From Arthrobacter sp. B1805 (lineage in GTDB: Bacteria; Actinomycetota; Actinomycetes; Actinomycetales; Micrococcaceae), in assembly GCF_002929745.1 (NCBI RefSeq), contig NZ_PJIQ01000015.1, positions 1 to 64,000 of the forward strand: a stretch of 64,000 nucleotides of DNA, read 5' to 3'. Under the pieces are notes generated by a model, which searched no databases, had not been told where the DNA came from, and was given only the letters and a program-made list of their open reading frames with translations. Positions within the stretch are counted from its first letter, which is position 1; every line of letters starts with the position of its first letter. Positions 36,947 to 45,943 of the stretch are shown one piece after another. Made by a program: the position numbers and the translations under genes.

Positions 36947-37813
36947 GTGCCCCAGGCAGGTTTTGCGCCAGCGGCGCTGCGGATGGTGTCCATCTCCCGA
37001 CCGGTCCTCTGGATCAATACCCTGGGCACCGGCGTGGTCAGCATGTGGCTCGTCGGTTCTTTGTGGCAGTGGGAGGCGTGTGCGCTCCTGGTCTGGCTCA
37101 CGCTGCCGTTCAACCTGCTCATCTACGGCGTCAATGACATCTTCGACCAGGACACGGACGCCCTCAATCCGCGGAAGGGCTCGCTCGAGGGCGCAAGGAT
37201 CAGGGCCTCCGAGGTCCGGGCCATCTGGGTCGCCGTCCTCGTCACGAACCTGCCGTTCCTCGCCTGGTTCGCCCTCACCCTCCCGCCGGTGGCGCTCGGG
37301 TGGATTGTGCTCTACGCGGTCGTGTTCGTCTTCTACTCTGCGCCGCCGCTGCGCTTCAAGGCCCGGGCGTACATGGACTCGATCAGCAATGCGGCCTACG
37401 CCCTGCCGCTCGTCTTCGTGCCCTACGCGCTGGGCGACGAGCCGGTCTGGGCCGCGGCACTCGGGCTCATGGCCTGGAGCGCCGCGAAGCACACGTACGA
37501 CGCCGTCCAGGACATCGACGAGGACAGGGCAGTAGGCATCACGACGACGGCGGTCCGGCTCGGGGTGCGCGGCGTCGTCGGCTGGAGCGGGGCCTGGTGG
37601 GCACTCTCCACCGCGTGCTTCGCCCTCGTCAGCATCCCGGTCGCCGTGGTGAATGCCCTGATCGCCGGCTGGCTCCTGGTCGGCCTCTACCGGGACCCCC
37701 GGCCGGCGACGGGGCACCGGCTGTACCGGTACTCGATCGCGTTCCCCTACGTGGCCGGCACCGTCGCAGGCGTCCAGCTCGTGGTCGGCCTCACGCTGGG
37801 CCTGTACCGGTGA
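36947..37813 (+). CDS. UbiA-family lycopene elongase (C50 carotenoid prenyltransferase)
   Basis: 288 residues with eight or nine membrane helices. The two aspartate motifs are NDIFDQDTD (63-71) and DAVQDIDEDR near 185, characteristic of UbiA prenyltransferases. Because it is coupled to a CrtI/CrtD-like desaturase and next to a CruF-like gene, it is best read as the LyeJ/CrtEb enzyme that adds dimethylallyl units to the ends of lycopene, giving a C50 chain. GTG at 36947 follows GAGGAGG. Not a menaquinone or heme O gene by context. Whether it also hydrates the 1,2 bond, as haloarchaeal LyeJ does, cannot be told. Confidence 0.85.
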   Translation: MPQAGFAPAALRMVSISRPVLWINTLGTGVVSMWLVGSLWQWEACALLVWLTLPFNLLIYGVNDIFDQDTDALNPRKGSLEGARIRASEVRAIWVAVLVTNLPFLAWFALTLPPVALGWIVLYAVVFVFYSAPPLRFKARAYMDSISNAAYALPLVFVPYALGDEPVWAAALGLMAWSAAKHTYDAVQDIDEDRAVGITTTAVRLGVRGVVGWSGAWWALSTACFALVSIPVAVVNALIAGWLLVGLYRDPRPATGHRLYRYSIAFPYVAGTVAGVQLVVGLTLGLYR

Positions 37814-39237
37814 GCCGTGTCGTCGTCGTCGGTGGCGGTATCGGTGGCCTGACCGCTGCTGCCCTGCTCGGGCGAGCGGGTCACAGCGTCACCCTGCTGG
37901 AGGCGTCCGACGACGTCGGAGGCAAGAGCCGGCGCATCGACGTCGCCGGGCAGCGGATGGACACCGGACCGTCGTTGTTCACCTTCCCGGCCGTCTGGCA
38001 GGACTTCCTGCAGAGGCTCGACGACGTCGCTCCCCCTGGTTCCGGTAGTGCGGCGGCTACCGCGGACCTCCGGCTGGAGAGGTTGCCGGAGGTCGGCACC
38101 TACTACTACCGCGGGGAGGAGTGCGTGCTGCCGGTGCCCGAGGGACACCCGTGGCACGAGGCATGGACGCGTTTCGCGGCTGAGCACGGCATCCTGGGCG
38201 CGGACGTGTCGCGACTGCTCACCACCGGCCCGCTCGAGGCCAAGGCGTATCCTGCGCTGGCGAAACTCGCCGGGCTGTACGGCCGGAGGCTGACGACGCG
38301 CAGCTACCTGGACAGCCTGGACTGGCTGCCGGAAGGGCTGCGGGAGGTCATCGCGATCCACACGCTCAATGCGGGCGTGAGTCCCACCAGGACGCCCGCG
38401 CTGTACGCAAGCATGCCGGCGATCATGGCGAGCGACGGCGTCTGGATCCCCGACGGCGGCGTCTACGAGCTGGTACTGGCGCTCGAACGGCTTGCCGTCG
38501 ACGCCGGCGTCGAGATCCGTACGGGTGAACCCGTGCAGCGCATCGCGCGACGCCGGGTCACCACGGCCGGGGGCACCTACCCGGCCGACGCCGTGGTGTG
38601 CGGCATCGACGCCAACCGCCTCGGCGCCCTGTTGTCCGGACGCGCTCCACGTGTGCCGGGGAAGCTCACCTGCTCGGCCGTCGGGATCTACGCCGTGCTG
38701 GCGCGGCCACTGCCCGAGGGCACGCCGCGCCACGGCGTCGTCATGCCCGACGACCCAGCCGCGTTGTACGCGCGGCTCGAGACCGGCGACGAACCCGAGC
38801 AGACGATGGCTTTCGTCAACTACTACCCGGCGAACGGGGTCTACCCGAACTCGTCCCCGACCCTGGCGCTGCTCCTCACCGCGCCGGCCAACGGGAGAAC
38901 CTATCCCCTCGACGATCCCTTCGTCCGGCGCGAACTCGACCGGACGACGCGCGTGCTGGGACTGCCGGAGCCCGTCGAGGACTACTTCGAGACCTACGAG
39001 ATCCTGGACCCGGGGTACTTCGGCGAGCGCGGATCCGCCGGCGGGGCGCTGTACGGCGCGGTGCGTCCGGCCTGGTTGAGCGGACCGTTCCACCTTCCGC
39101 CCTACTCGGATCCCCTGCGGCCGTGGCTGTGGCGCGTCGGAGCGTCCGTCCACCCGGGCGGAGGGCTGCCGGCCGTGCTCGGCGGGGCGATGATGTCGAC
39201 GCAGAAGCTACTGGACCGGCTCGGTCCCGCCGCCTGA
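37810..39237 (+). CDS. crtD: CrtD-like carotenoid desaturase
   Basis: 475 residues of the phytoene-desaturase superfamily. VVVVGGGIGGLTAAALLGRAG begins the FAD fold (shown as VVVGGGIGGLTAA, 5-17), MDTGPSLFTFP is the second conserved block and RVGASVHPGGGLPAVLGGA the C-terminal FAD motif. GTGA overlap with the elongase. Since a full crtI is present at 54.7 kb, this copy probably performs the 3,4-desaturation of the elongated carotenoid, as CrtD does in the bacterioruberin route (inference from context). Confidence 0.85.
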   Translation: MSRVVVVGGGIGGLTAAALLGRAGHSVTLLEASDDVGGKSRRIDVAGQRMDTGPSLFTFPAVWQDFLQRLDDVAPPGSGSAAATADLRLERLPEVGTYYYRGEECVLPVPEGHPWHEAWTRFAAEHGILGADVSRLLTTGPLEAKAYPALAKLAGLYGRRLTTRSYLDSLDWLPEGLREVIAIHTLNAGVSPTRTPALYASMPAIMASDGVWIPDGGVYELVLALERLAVDAGVEIRTGEPVQRIARRRVTTAGGTYPADAVVCGIDANRLGALLSGRAPRVPGKLTCSAVGIYAVLARPLPEGTPRHGVVMPDDPAALYARLETGDEPEQTMAFVNYYPANGVYPNSSPTLALLLTAPANGRTYPLDDPFVRRELDRTTRVLGLPEPVEDYFETYEILDPGYFGERGSAGGALYGAVRPAWLSGPFHLPPYSDPLRPWLWRVGASVHPGGGLPAVLGGAMMSTQKLLDRLGPAA

Positions 39238-39299
39238 TCGAGAGCCTGCTGGGGCATCGCGCGCGTCACTCGTCCCACCGGAGCCGCCGGCACGGAGTG

Positions 39300-40115
39300 T
39301 CAGGATCGCGGAGCGGCCGGGACGGGGTCGTCGTCCCTGCGTGCCGTGGTGGCCGCGCGCGTGAGCTGCAGGCGACGCCGCCCCACGAGGACGATCAGCG
39401 CAGCGGCGAGAACGGCGGGAAACACGAGCCCCGAGAAGATGCAGACGCCCAGCCACAGGAACATCGAGACCAGCAGGCTGTCGAGCAGGCCCGGCCGGAG
39501 CGGCACCTCGGTGAGACGCCGGCCGCCGATCCAGGTGACGAGCGCGGACGCGATGAGCCCCGAGATGAGCCAGCCGCCGTAGTTGGAGAGCGGCACTCCG
39601 TAGTACGGGCCGCTGTCGGGCCAGATCCAGAAGCCGAGGGACACGGCGCCCGGATCCAGGACGCCGTCGATCACGACCAGCAGCAGGCCGCCGAGAACGA
39701 TCCTGCGCAGCGTCGTCCCGTGACCCGACACCACGGCCACGGCGCCGATGACCAAGGGTACGTAGGACAGGGGCAGCAGGTACGGCACGAGGCCGAGGAT
39801 CGTGGGACCCAGGGGATCGCCGTAGTAGAACCGGCCGTACGGCATTCCGGTGGCGACGCCGAGTCCCTCGATCAGGTAGCCGAAGAGCGACACTGCCACG
39901 AGGGCCGCGGACCCGCGCACGGCGCCGAGCTGCCGGACCAGCGCGATGAACGCCGGCAGCGCGATCAGCAGGTTGAAGGCGTACGACGCGTAGCTCGCGC
40001 CCTCCACGTCGGGAAACCGCACCACAAAGTATCCGGAGATGAACAGGAACGCGCACGACGCGATGAGCAGGCGCGGGACTTTGCGGGGAGCGGTGGTTCT
40101 CGACACGGCATCCAT
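39300..40115 (-). CDS. cruF: CruF-like C50 carotenoid hydratase (DUF422)
   Basis: 271 residues, seven membrane helices. Typical CruF pieces are GYLIEGLGVATGMPYGRFYY and VIDGVLDPGAVSLGFWIW. CruF adds water to the terminal double bonds of acyclic C50 carotenoids, giving the hydroxylated ends of bacterioruberin. It faces the elongase-crtD pair with 62 bases between stops. The start (ATG 40115) follows AAGG at very short spacing; a GTG four codons later is an alternative. Confidence 0.87.
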   Translation of the reverse strand: MDAVSRTTAPRKVPRLLIASCAFLFISGYFVVRFPDVEGASYASYAFNLLIALPAFIALVRQLGAVRGSAALVAVSLFGYLIEGLGVATGMPYGRFYYGDPLGPTILGLVPYLLPLSYVPLVIGAVAVVSGHGTTLRRIVLGGLLLVVIDGVLDPGAVSLGFWIWPDSGPYYGVPLSNYGGWLISGLIASALVTWIGGRRLTEVPLRPGLLDSLLVSMFLWLGVCIFSGLVFPAVLAAALIVLVGRRRLQLTRAATTARRDDDPVPAAPRS

Positions 40116-40133
40116 CCTTGCAGGTCATGCAGC

Positions 40134-40174
40134 AGGAAGGGCCATCCGCGCTGACTGCGCGGATGGCCCTTCCT
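40134..40174. terminator. Long hairpin between pspC and cruF
   Basis: Perfect 18-bp stem (40134-40151 with 40157-40174), five-base loop. It is located after the small pspC stop and before the cruF start, so it should stop the envelope-stress operon from reading into cruF. Only a weak pyrimidine stretch follows on the minus strand. Confidence 0.8.
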
Positions 40175-40188
40175 GTGCTCGTCATCCG

Positions 40189-40434
40189 TCACCGGGACCC
40201 GGACACGACCTTCTCCAGGGCGATGGTGCCGTCCGTCGTCGGCAGGAGGAGCCACAGGACCAGGTAGAGGGGAAGACCGATGAACGGGAGGAGGAAGCTG
40301 AGGAGCATCGCGATGCGTACATAGCTCACGCGCCACCCGTACTGGTGTGCGATGCCCGAGGCGATGCCGCCGAGGATCCCTCCCGGACCGCGCTTGATGG
40401 GGGAGGAGCGAAGGAAACGGTAGAAGGACTGCAT
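40189..40434 (-). CDS. PspC-domain small membrane protein
   Basis: 81 residues. GILGGIASGIAHQYGWRVSYVRI is a PspC domain (seen as GGIASGIAHQYGW), followed by one membrane helix ending YLVLWLLLP. PspC proteins are inner-membrane sensors or partners in phage-shock and Lia-type stress responses. Third gene of the minus-strand unit that begins with the LiaF-like gene. Confidence 0.88.
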   Translation of the reverse strand: MQSFYRFLRSSPIKRGPGGILGGIASGIAHQYGWRVSYVRIAMLLSFLLPFIGLPLYLVLWLLLPTTDGTIALEKVVSGSR

Positions 40435-40473
40435 GGTGTGCCTTTCGTTGGTGGTCTGTGCTTGTGGGGATGG

Positions 40474-40785
40474 TCAGTAGGATGCGGTCGTGTCCGAGCC
40501 GTGGTCCCTGTCGTGGTCGCTGTCGTCGTCCCGCCCGGCTTCGTTCGCTGATCGGTCCGTACCTCCGCCGTCGGCCGTCGCCCGGGAGCGGAGGGAGAGT
40601 ATCCCTCCGGCGACCAGGGCGAGCCCGACACCGATCAGCAGGCCGAGTGCCACCACCACCGGATCGATCGACAGCGCGATGAACTGGCTGAGGAGGACGA
40701 GCAGGGCGATGGCGAGGATCAAGGCCCCCCAGACGATCGTGGTGACGCGCGGGCGTCGCTTCTGCTCGGTGATCGAAGTGCTCAT
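40474..40785 (-). CDS. Small two-helix membrane protein of the PspC unit
   Basis: 103 residues: two helices (about 16-36 and 42-65) and an Asp/His/Arg-rich cytoplasmic tail of about 35 residues. ATGA overlap with the upstream PspC/LiaF-like gene shows coupled translation. No named family; context indicates an envelope-stress accessory protein. Confidence 0.7.
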   Translation of the reverse strand: MSTSITEQKRRPRVTTIVWGALILAIALLVLLSQFIALSIDPVVVALGLLIGVGLALVAGGILSLRSRATADGGGTDRSANEAGRDDDSDHDRDHGSDTTASY

Positions 40786-42428
40786 GGTGTGTCTCCTGCG
40801 GGGGTGTCGGTGCCGGGGGCGGTGGTGATCGAGACGTCGCTGAGCGCGCCCCGCACCTCGAGAATCAGGGCTGCGCCGGCAGCATCAGGATTCAGCTCGC
40901 CGTTGCTCAGCTGCAGCAGTCCTTCCCGGTCGCTGAACTCGGAGCGGGACTCGCCGAGCGGCGGAGCGTCGCTGATCGCCTCGGCGTTGCCGAGGGCCAT
41001 GCGCGTCCGGATCTGTACGAAGACGTCCTCCGGAACGATCACCGTCACGCCGCTGGCCAGGGAGTTGACCGGCACCGTGATGTCACTCGCCGGCCGGGGC
41101 AGCTCCGTCAGGTCGATCGTCGTGTGTGCCGCCATGATGCTGTAACCGCCCTCCGCTGCCCGCAAGGACGTCGGCGTGGTCCGGTTCTCCTGCGCCACAA
41201 TCCAGGCCCCTCCCACGATCGTGAAGGACGAGACGAGTGCACCGATGGTCGCGAGCGCCGCCGTCAGACCGACAAGACCGGAGGTTCGACCACGAGCCCC
41301 GAGTACCACGACGCCGAGGGCGAGCACGATCGCAGCCGCCGCGAGGGCGACCACTGCCGGATTCAGGAGGTCCAGCACGTCCAGGTAGTCGAGCGTCAGG
41401 AGTGTTGCCGCGAGGATGACCGCTCCGCCGACGAGGAGCGCCGTCGCGGATCCGGAGGGCCGCGCGGGGCGGGGGCGGGCGGTTCCCGGGCTGGAACCGG
41501 ACGGCGGCGATCCCGCTCCGTAGAACCCTGGCGCCGGATACTGCGACCCCGAGCCTGCCCACGTCGAGGAGCCGGTCCACCCGGTGCCGGCGGGGTCGTG
41601 GGGCAGGGGGGCGGAGGCGGGCAGGGGCTGAGTCAGCGCTCCCGGATGCTGCGGCAGGGGAATGGTCCTCTGCTCGAGCGTCTCGTCCCGCGCGCGGCCC
41701 ACGTCTGGATCGCCGTCGTCCCCATCAGGCGCGGTGCCGGGGAGTGCTGATCCGGTGCCGCTCGCTGGGGCGCCGGCGGAGGGTGTGAAGGCCATGCGTT
41801 CACCGGGCGTGGGCGGCCCGGGCCGGCTCGCCGGTCCGAAAGGCGCGGGCGGGAAGGCCGCTGGCCCTCCGTGACTGTGGGGTGGGCCGGCAGGGCCTCC
41901 GCCGACGTCCTGCGGACCGCCTGGTGCTCCGTGCACGGTGCGGCCGCTGCCGGACCGGTTGATGATCCAGTACACGAACAGGACGACGGCGCCGATCCAG
42001 AACAGCGTCCACAGGAGGCCGCCGGCACCGCCCTCGCCGAGGAACGGCAGGTTCGGGCGCCAGAGACCGATCGCCACGAGCGCTGCGGCTCCGGTGAGGC
42101 CGGACGTCCAGGATCCGCGGCCGGCCTGCTCGACGTGGATGCGTCCGTCCGGTTCCGGAAGCAGGGCCCAGGCGAGCCCGTACAGCAGCACGCCGATGCC
42201 GCCGAAGACCGCGAGGATCACGATGATGCCGCGCACCAGGGCCAGGTCGAGCCCCGTGCGGCGGGCTACGCCGCCCGACACTCCGCCGACCCAGCGATCG
42301 GGGGCCCTGGTGATGTCGAGGCCTCGGATCCAACGGAAGAACGACGATGACGCGGGAGGATCCGCAGGAGCGGGTGTGGCCGGATCGTGCTGCCAGGACG
42401 GCTCGCCTGGTGTTGGTGCTGATGTCAT
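40782..42428 (-). CDS. PspC-LiaF-like envelope stress membrane protein
   Basis: 548 residues. N-terminal PspC domain (about 38-95, WVGGVSGGVARRTGLDLALV), two more helices near 108-150, a Pro/Gly-rich linker, then four C-terminal helices and an extracytoplasmic or soluble beta-rich tail (SLASGVTVIVPEDVFVQIRT) resembling LiaF/DUF1707-type toast-rack domains. LiaF-like proteins hold the histidine kinase inactive until cell-envelope damage occurs. Divergent from the PspC-kinase gene. Confidence 0.85.
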   Translation of the reverse strand: MTSAPTPGEPSWQHDPATPAPADPPASSSFFRWIRGLDITRAPDRWVGGVSGGVARRTGLDLALVRGIIVILAVFGGIGVLLYGLAWALLPEPDGRIHVEQAGRGSWTSGLTGAAALVAIGLWRPNLPFLGEGGAGGLLWTLFWIGAVVLFVYWIINRSGSGRTVHGAPGGPQDVGGGPAGPPHSHGGPAAFPPAPFGPASRPGPPTPGERMAFTPSAGAPASGTGSALPGTAPDGDDGDPDVGRARDETLEQRTIPLPQHPGALTQPLPASAPLPHDPAGTGWTGSSTWAGSGSQYPAPGFYGAGSPPSGSSPGTARPRPARPSGSATALLVGGAVILAATLLTLDYLDVLDLLNPAVVALAAAAIVLALGVVVLGARGRTSGLVGLTAALATIGALVSSFTIVGGAWIVAQENRTTPTSLRAAEGGYSIMAAHTTIDLTELPRPASDITVPVNSLASGVTVIVPEDVFVQIRTRMALGNAEAISDAPPLGESRSEFSDREGLLQLSNGELNPDAAGAALILEVRGALSDVSITTAPGTDTPAGDTP

Positions 42429-42470
42429 GCCTCAATCCTTCACTCGACGGTCCGGCGCGGCTATCGGGGC

Positions 42471-42503
42471 GAACCCTGATTGAACCCTGAGCGCCCCCTG
42501 AAT
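42471..42503. repeat. Three 11-bp phased repeats between PspC operon and kinase
   Basis: GAACCCTGATT, GAACCCTGAGC and GCCCCCTGAAT follow without gaps. The 11-base step puts each copy on the same DNA face. The array sits in the 124-bp divergent region of the envelope-stress module, as expected for a binding site of the module's response regulator. A nearby inverted repeat GGGAG-GAG-CTCCC (42511-42523) may add to it. Confidence 0.5.
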
Positions 42504-42552
42504 CTGCTCCGGGAGGAGCTCCCACCCTGTAGGTGCATGTTTTGATGAGGAC

Positions 42553-43881
42553 ATGAGACCCCCGCTGCTGCGCAGATCCGACGGCGTGATAGCCGGTGTC
42601 TGCGCCGGACTCGCGGTCCATCTGGGGATCAAGCCCTCCTGGGTCCGCATCGGGATGGCGCTGTTGACCCTCGCCTCGGGAGCAGGAGTGCTCCTGTACG
42701 CCTGGCTCTGGATCTTCGTGCCGACCGCCGCGGACAAGGCGGCACAGGCAGGGCGGCAGACCGGGCCGGCAGCCTTCATGCACGACGTCGGGACGCCCGC
42801 CCCGTCCGACGGCAGTGCTGCGGCCAGGGACACTGGACAGGCGCCGGCCGCCGGCGCGTCCCTTTCGCCGGAGCCGGGTCCCTTCGATCCGGAAGGGCTG
42901 GATGATCGGACGCTGCGCGCGGGTCGACGGGAGATCCTGTTCGGAACGGGGTTGCTGCTCGCGGCGGCGGTGCTCGTGGTGCAACTGCTCGGAGTGCAGG
43001 TCAACTGGGGTTTCTTCGTTCCGATCGCCGTCGTGGCCACGGGAGCAGCTCTGGCATGGTCGCAACTCGACGAGGTGCGACGGGTCCGGGTCATGAACAG
43101 GGCGGGAGCGGGACGGGCCGGCGGAACACTGCGCCTCCTCGCGGGCATCGTGCTCGTGGTCGCAGGCGTCCTCGTCGCGCTGTCGAGCACCGGCTCGTGG
43201 ACGTTGACGATGGCCACGGTCGTGGCGGTGCTCGCCGTCCTCGCCGGGGTCGCCCTCGTCCTCGCACCGTGGGGCCTCACGTTGTGGCGTGACCTCGAGG
43301 CGGAGCGTGCGGCCCGGGTCCGTGAGACGGAGCGCGCGGAGATCGCTGCGCACCTGCACGACTCCGTGCTGCAGACCCTCGCGCTGATCCAGAACCGGGC
43401 GGATTCCGAGACGGATGTGCTGCGGTTGGCGCGGGCGCAGGAGCGCGAATTGCGCCAGTGGCTCTTCGCCGACCCGGCGAAGGACCCCGGCAGCCTCGCT
43501 GAGCGGCTGCGCGTCATGGCGGGCGAGATCGAGGACCTCTACGGGCATCCTGTCGCAGTCGTGGCCGTGGGAGACGCCGTCCTGGGCCCGGCGGAGGACG
43601 CTCTGGCGCAGGCGGCGAGGGAAGCGATGCTCAACGCCGCCAAACATGCGGGGGTCGCGGTCTCCGTCTATCTCGAGGCCGGTACCGACGCCGTCGAGGT
43701 GTTCATCCGGGACAGGGGCGAAGGCTTCGATCCGAACGCGGTGCCGGCAGATCGCCTGGGGATCCGCGAATCCATCCACAGCAGGATGCGCCGGCACGGT
43801 GGCTCTTCGGAGCTCCGCAGTGACGAGGCCGGCACCGAGGTGCGCCTCCGTCTGCCCAGGCCTGCCCGGAACGGCGTCTAG
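42553..43881 (+). CDS. PspC-domain sensor histidine kinase
   Basis: 442 residues. N-terminal PspC domain (3-60, SDGVIAGVCAGLAVHLGIKPSW), linker, four membrane helices (about 135-240), then a HisKA_3 dimerisation helix with phospho-His269 (AAHLHDSVLQTLAL) and a GHKL ATPase domain (EAMLNAAKHAG, DRGEGFD). Close in plan to MacS/LiaS-like kinases of actinobacteria. Paired with the response regulator that follows, and opposed by the PspC/LiaF-like unit. Confidence 0.92.
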   Translation: MRPPLLRRSDGVIAGVCAGLAVHLGIKPSWVRIGMALLTLASGAGVLLYAWLWIFVPTAADKAAQAGRQTGPAAFMHDVGTPAPSDGSAAARDTGQAPAAGASLSPEPGPFDPEGLDDRTLRAGRREILFGTGLLLAAAVLVVQLLGVQVNWGFFVPIAVVATGAALAWSQLDEVRRVRVMNRAGAGRAGGTLRLLAGIVLVVAGVLVALSSTGSWTLTMATVVAVLAVLAGVALVLAPWGLTLWRDLEAERAARVRETERAEIAAHLHDSVLQTLALIQNRADSETDVLRLARAQERELRQWLFADPAKDPGSLAERLRVMAGEIEDLYGHPVAVVAVGDAVLGPAEDALAQAAREAMLNAAKHAGVAVSVYLEAGTDAVEVFIRDRGEGFDPNAVPADRLGIRESIHSRMRRHGGSSELRSDEAGTEVRLRLPRPARNGV

Positions 43882-43968
43882 GCTGGCGTGACGGACTGCC
43901 GCCGCAACGGCGGAGAACTATGGGCGCGACAGGGGCGGACGGTCGCAGGGCGGCCAGGAGAGGGAGAC

Positions 43969-44649
43969 GTGGACAGCCAGAACGAATCGGTGGACGAGGC
44001 AGCACCGGTGATCGTCACCGTGGTCATCGTCGACGATCACGCCATCTTCCGCTCCGGCCTCCGTGCGGCGCTGGGCCCGTCGATCCGCGTCCTCGGCGAG
44101 GCGGCGACGGTGGAGGAGGCGGAGGCGGTGATCAGCTCTACGGAGCCCGACGTCGTGCTCCTCGACGTGCACCTTCCGGGAGGTCGCGGAGGGGGCGGCG
44201 CGGAAGTGATCCACCGGTGCACTACCCGGGGAACGCGGTCCCGGTTCCTCGCCCTGAGCGTCTCCGATTCGGCGGAGGACGTCGTCGCCGTCATCCGTGC
44301 AGGGGCCCGCGGCTATGTCACCAAGACGATCTCAGGACCCGAGATCACCGACGCCGTGCAGCGCATCTCCTCAGGCGACGCCGTGTTCTCGCCGCGACTG
44401 GCCGGCTTCGTCCTCGATGCCTTCGGAACGGCTTCCGTCGCCGTCGACGACGAGCTCGACCGACTCTCCGCGCGGGAGCTGGAGGTCATGCGGCTGATCG
44501 CACGCGGCTACAGCTACAAGGAGACGGCGAAGGAACTCTTCATCTCCGTGAAGACCGTCGAGACACACGTGTCCGCGGTGCTCCGGAAACTCCAGCTGTC
44601 CTCGCGCCACGAACTCACGCGCTGGGCCACGGAGCGCAAGCTGCTCTGA
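43969..44649 (+). CDS. NarL/LuxR-type response regulator
   Basis: 226 residues. Receiver with VIVDDHAIFRSGLR and phospho-acceptor Asp66 (DVVLLDVHLPGG), then a LuxR-type DNA-binding helix-turn-helix (LSARELEVMRLIARGYSYKE and VSVKTVETHV, seen as ISVKTVETHVSAVLRKL). GTG at 43969 is favoured because GGAGAGGGAG precedes it; an in-frame GTG at 43888 has a poor ribosome site. Partner of the PspC kinase; the 11-bp repeats upstream of the kinase are candidate targets. Confidence 0.93.
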   Translation: MDSQNESVDEAAPVIVTVVIVDDHAIFRSGLRAALGPSIRVLGEAATVEEAEAVISSTEPDVVLLDVHLPGGRGGGGAEVIHRCTTRGTRSRFLALSVSDSAEDVVAVIRAGARGYVTKTISGPEITDAVQRISSGDAVFSPRLAGFVLDAFGTASVAVDDELDRLSARELEVMRLIARGYSYKETAKELFISVKTVETHVSAVLRKLQLSSRHELTRWATERKLL

Positions 44650-44653
44650 CCCG

Positions 44654-44716
44654 GCCGGTACCGCAGCAGCCGCCGGTACCGCAGCCGTCGGTGGACGTCG
44701 GTGGACGTCAGTGGGC
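44654..44716. repeat. Short tandem repeats between response regulator and aspC
   Basis: GCCGGTACCGCAGC occurs at 44654-44667 and 44672-44685. GTCGGTGGAC occurs at 44687-44696 and 44697-44706, followed by the degenerate GTCAGTGGGC. The repeat runs over the aspC stop at 44708. No hairpin terminator separates the converging genes. Confidence 0.5.
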
Positions 44717-45943
44717 GGAGCCGAGGAACTCCTGCAGGCGCCCGACGCCCGTGGCGAGGTCCTCGTCGCCGAGCGCGTAGGACAGCCGGAGGTATCCGCT
44801 CGGGCCGAAAGCCTCGCCGGGCACGACGGCGACCTCGACCTTCTCGAGGATCAGCGCGGCGAGCTCGGCGGAGGTCGCCGGTGCGACGCCCCCGAAGCTG
44901 CGCCCGAGAAGGGCACGCACGTCCGCGTAGGCGTAGAAGGCACCGTGCGGAGTGGGGCACTCGACGCCCTCGATCGCGTTCAGGGCGGAGACCATCGCAC
45001 GACGGCGGCGGTCGAACGCCACCTTCATCTCGTCGACGGCGGTCAGTGGACCGGAGACCGCCGCGAGCGCTGCCATCTGCGGGACGTTCGAGACGTTCGA
45101 CGTCGCATGCGACTGCAGGTTCGTCGAGGCCTTGATGAGGTCCTTCGGGCCGATCATCCAGCCCACGCGCCATCCGGTCATCGCGTAGGTCTTCGCGACA
45201 CCGTTGAGGATGACCACCTTGTCGCCGAGGGAGGGAGCCGCCGTTGCGATCGAGGTGAAGGGAACACCGTCGTAGGTCAGGTGCTCGTAGATCTCGTCCG
45301 TGACGACCCAGAGCCCGCGTGCGGCGGCCCATTCCCCGATCTCGCGGACCGCGTCCGCGCCGTAGACGGCTCCGGTGGGGTTGGACGGCGATACGAACAG
45401 CAGCACCTTGGTGCGGGCGGTCAGCGCGGCCTCGAGCTGGTCGACAGTGACCAGGTAGCCCTGCTCGGGACCGGCGAAGACCTCCACGGGTACTCCACCG
45501 GCGAGCCGGATGGCCTCGGGATACGTGGTCCAGAACGGAGTCGGCACGAGGACTTCGTCGCCTGGATCGAGAAGAGCCGCGAAGGACTCGTACACGGCCT
45601 GCTTGCCGCCGTTGGTCACGAGGACCTGCGCGGGATCGACGGCATAACCGGAGTCGCGCAGCGTCTTCTCGGCAATGGCCTGCTTGAGCTCCGGCAGCCC
45701 TCCGGCTGGGGAGTAGCGGTGGAACCTCGGCTGGCGCGCGGCTTCGATCGCCGCTTCGACGATGTATCCGGGAGTCGGGAAATCCGGTTCGCCCGCGCCG
45801 AAACCGATGACCGGCCGCCCTGCCGCCTTCAGGGCCTTGGCCTTCGCATCGACGGCCAGCGTCGCCGACTCCGCGATGGAGTCGATCCGGCGGGAGATCC
45901 GCGGGAGGGCTGCTCGGATGGAGTCATCGGTCGTCGTGTTCAT
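44708..45943 (-). CDS. aspC: Aspartate aminotransferase (class I PLP)
   Basis: 411 residues. SNPTG (187-191), [16 protein letters not shown] with the pyridoxal-binding Lys251, and GYLRLSYAL with the carboxylate-binding Arg mark a fold-type I aminotransferase of the Ib aspartate group. It interconverts aspartate/oxaloacetate and glutamate/2-oxoglutarate; aromatic or prephenate activity is possible in this group. Position just before tRNA-Trp-secE, on the opposite strand, is usual for Arthrobacter relatives. Confidence 0.92.
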   Translation of the reverse strand: MNTTTDDSIRAALPRISRRIDSIAESATLAVDAKAKALKAAGRPVIGFGAGEPDFPTPGYIVEAAIEAARQPRFHRYSPAGGLPELKQAIAEKTLRDSGYAVDPAQVLVTNGGKQAVYESFAALLDPGDEVLVPTPFWTTYPEAIRLAGGVPVEVFAGPEQGYLVTVDQLEAALTARTKVLLFVSPSNPTGAVYGADAVREIGEWAAARGLWVVTDEIYEHLTYDGVPFTSIATAAPSLGDKVVILNGVAKTYAMTGWRVGWMIGPKDLIKASTNLQSHATSNVSNVPQMAALAAVSGPLTAVDEMKVAFDRRRRAMVSALNAIEGVECPTPHGAFYAYADVRALLGRSFGGVAPATSAELAALILEKVEVAVVPGEAFGPSGYLRLSYALGDEDLATGVGRLQEFLGSAH

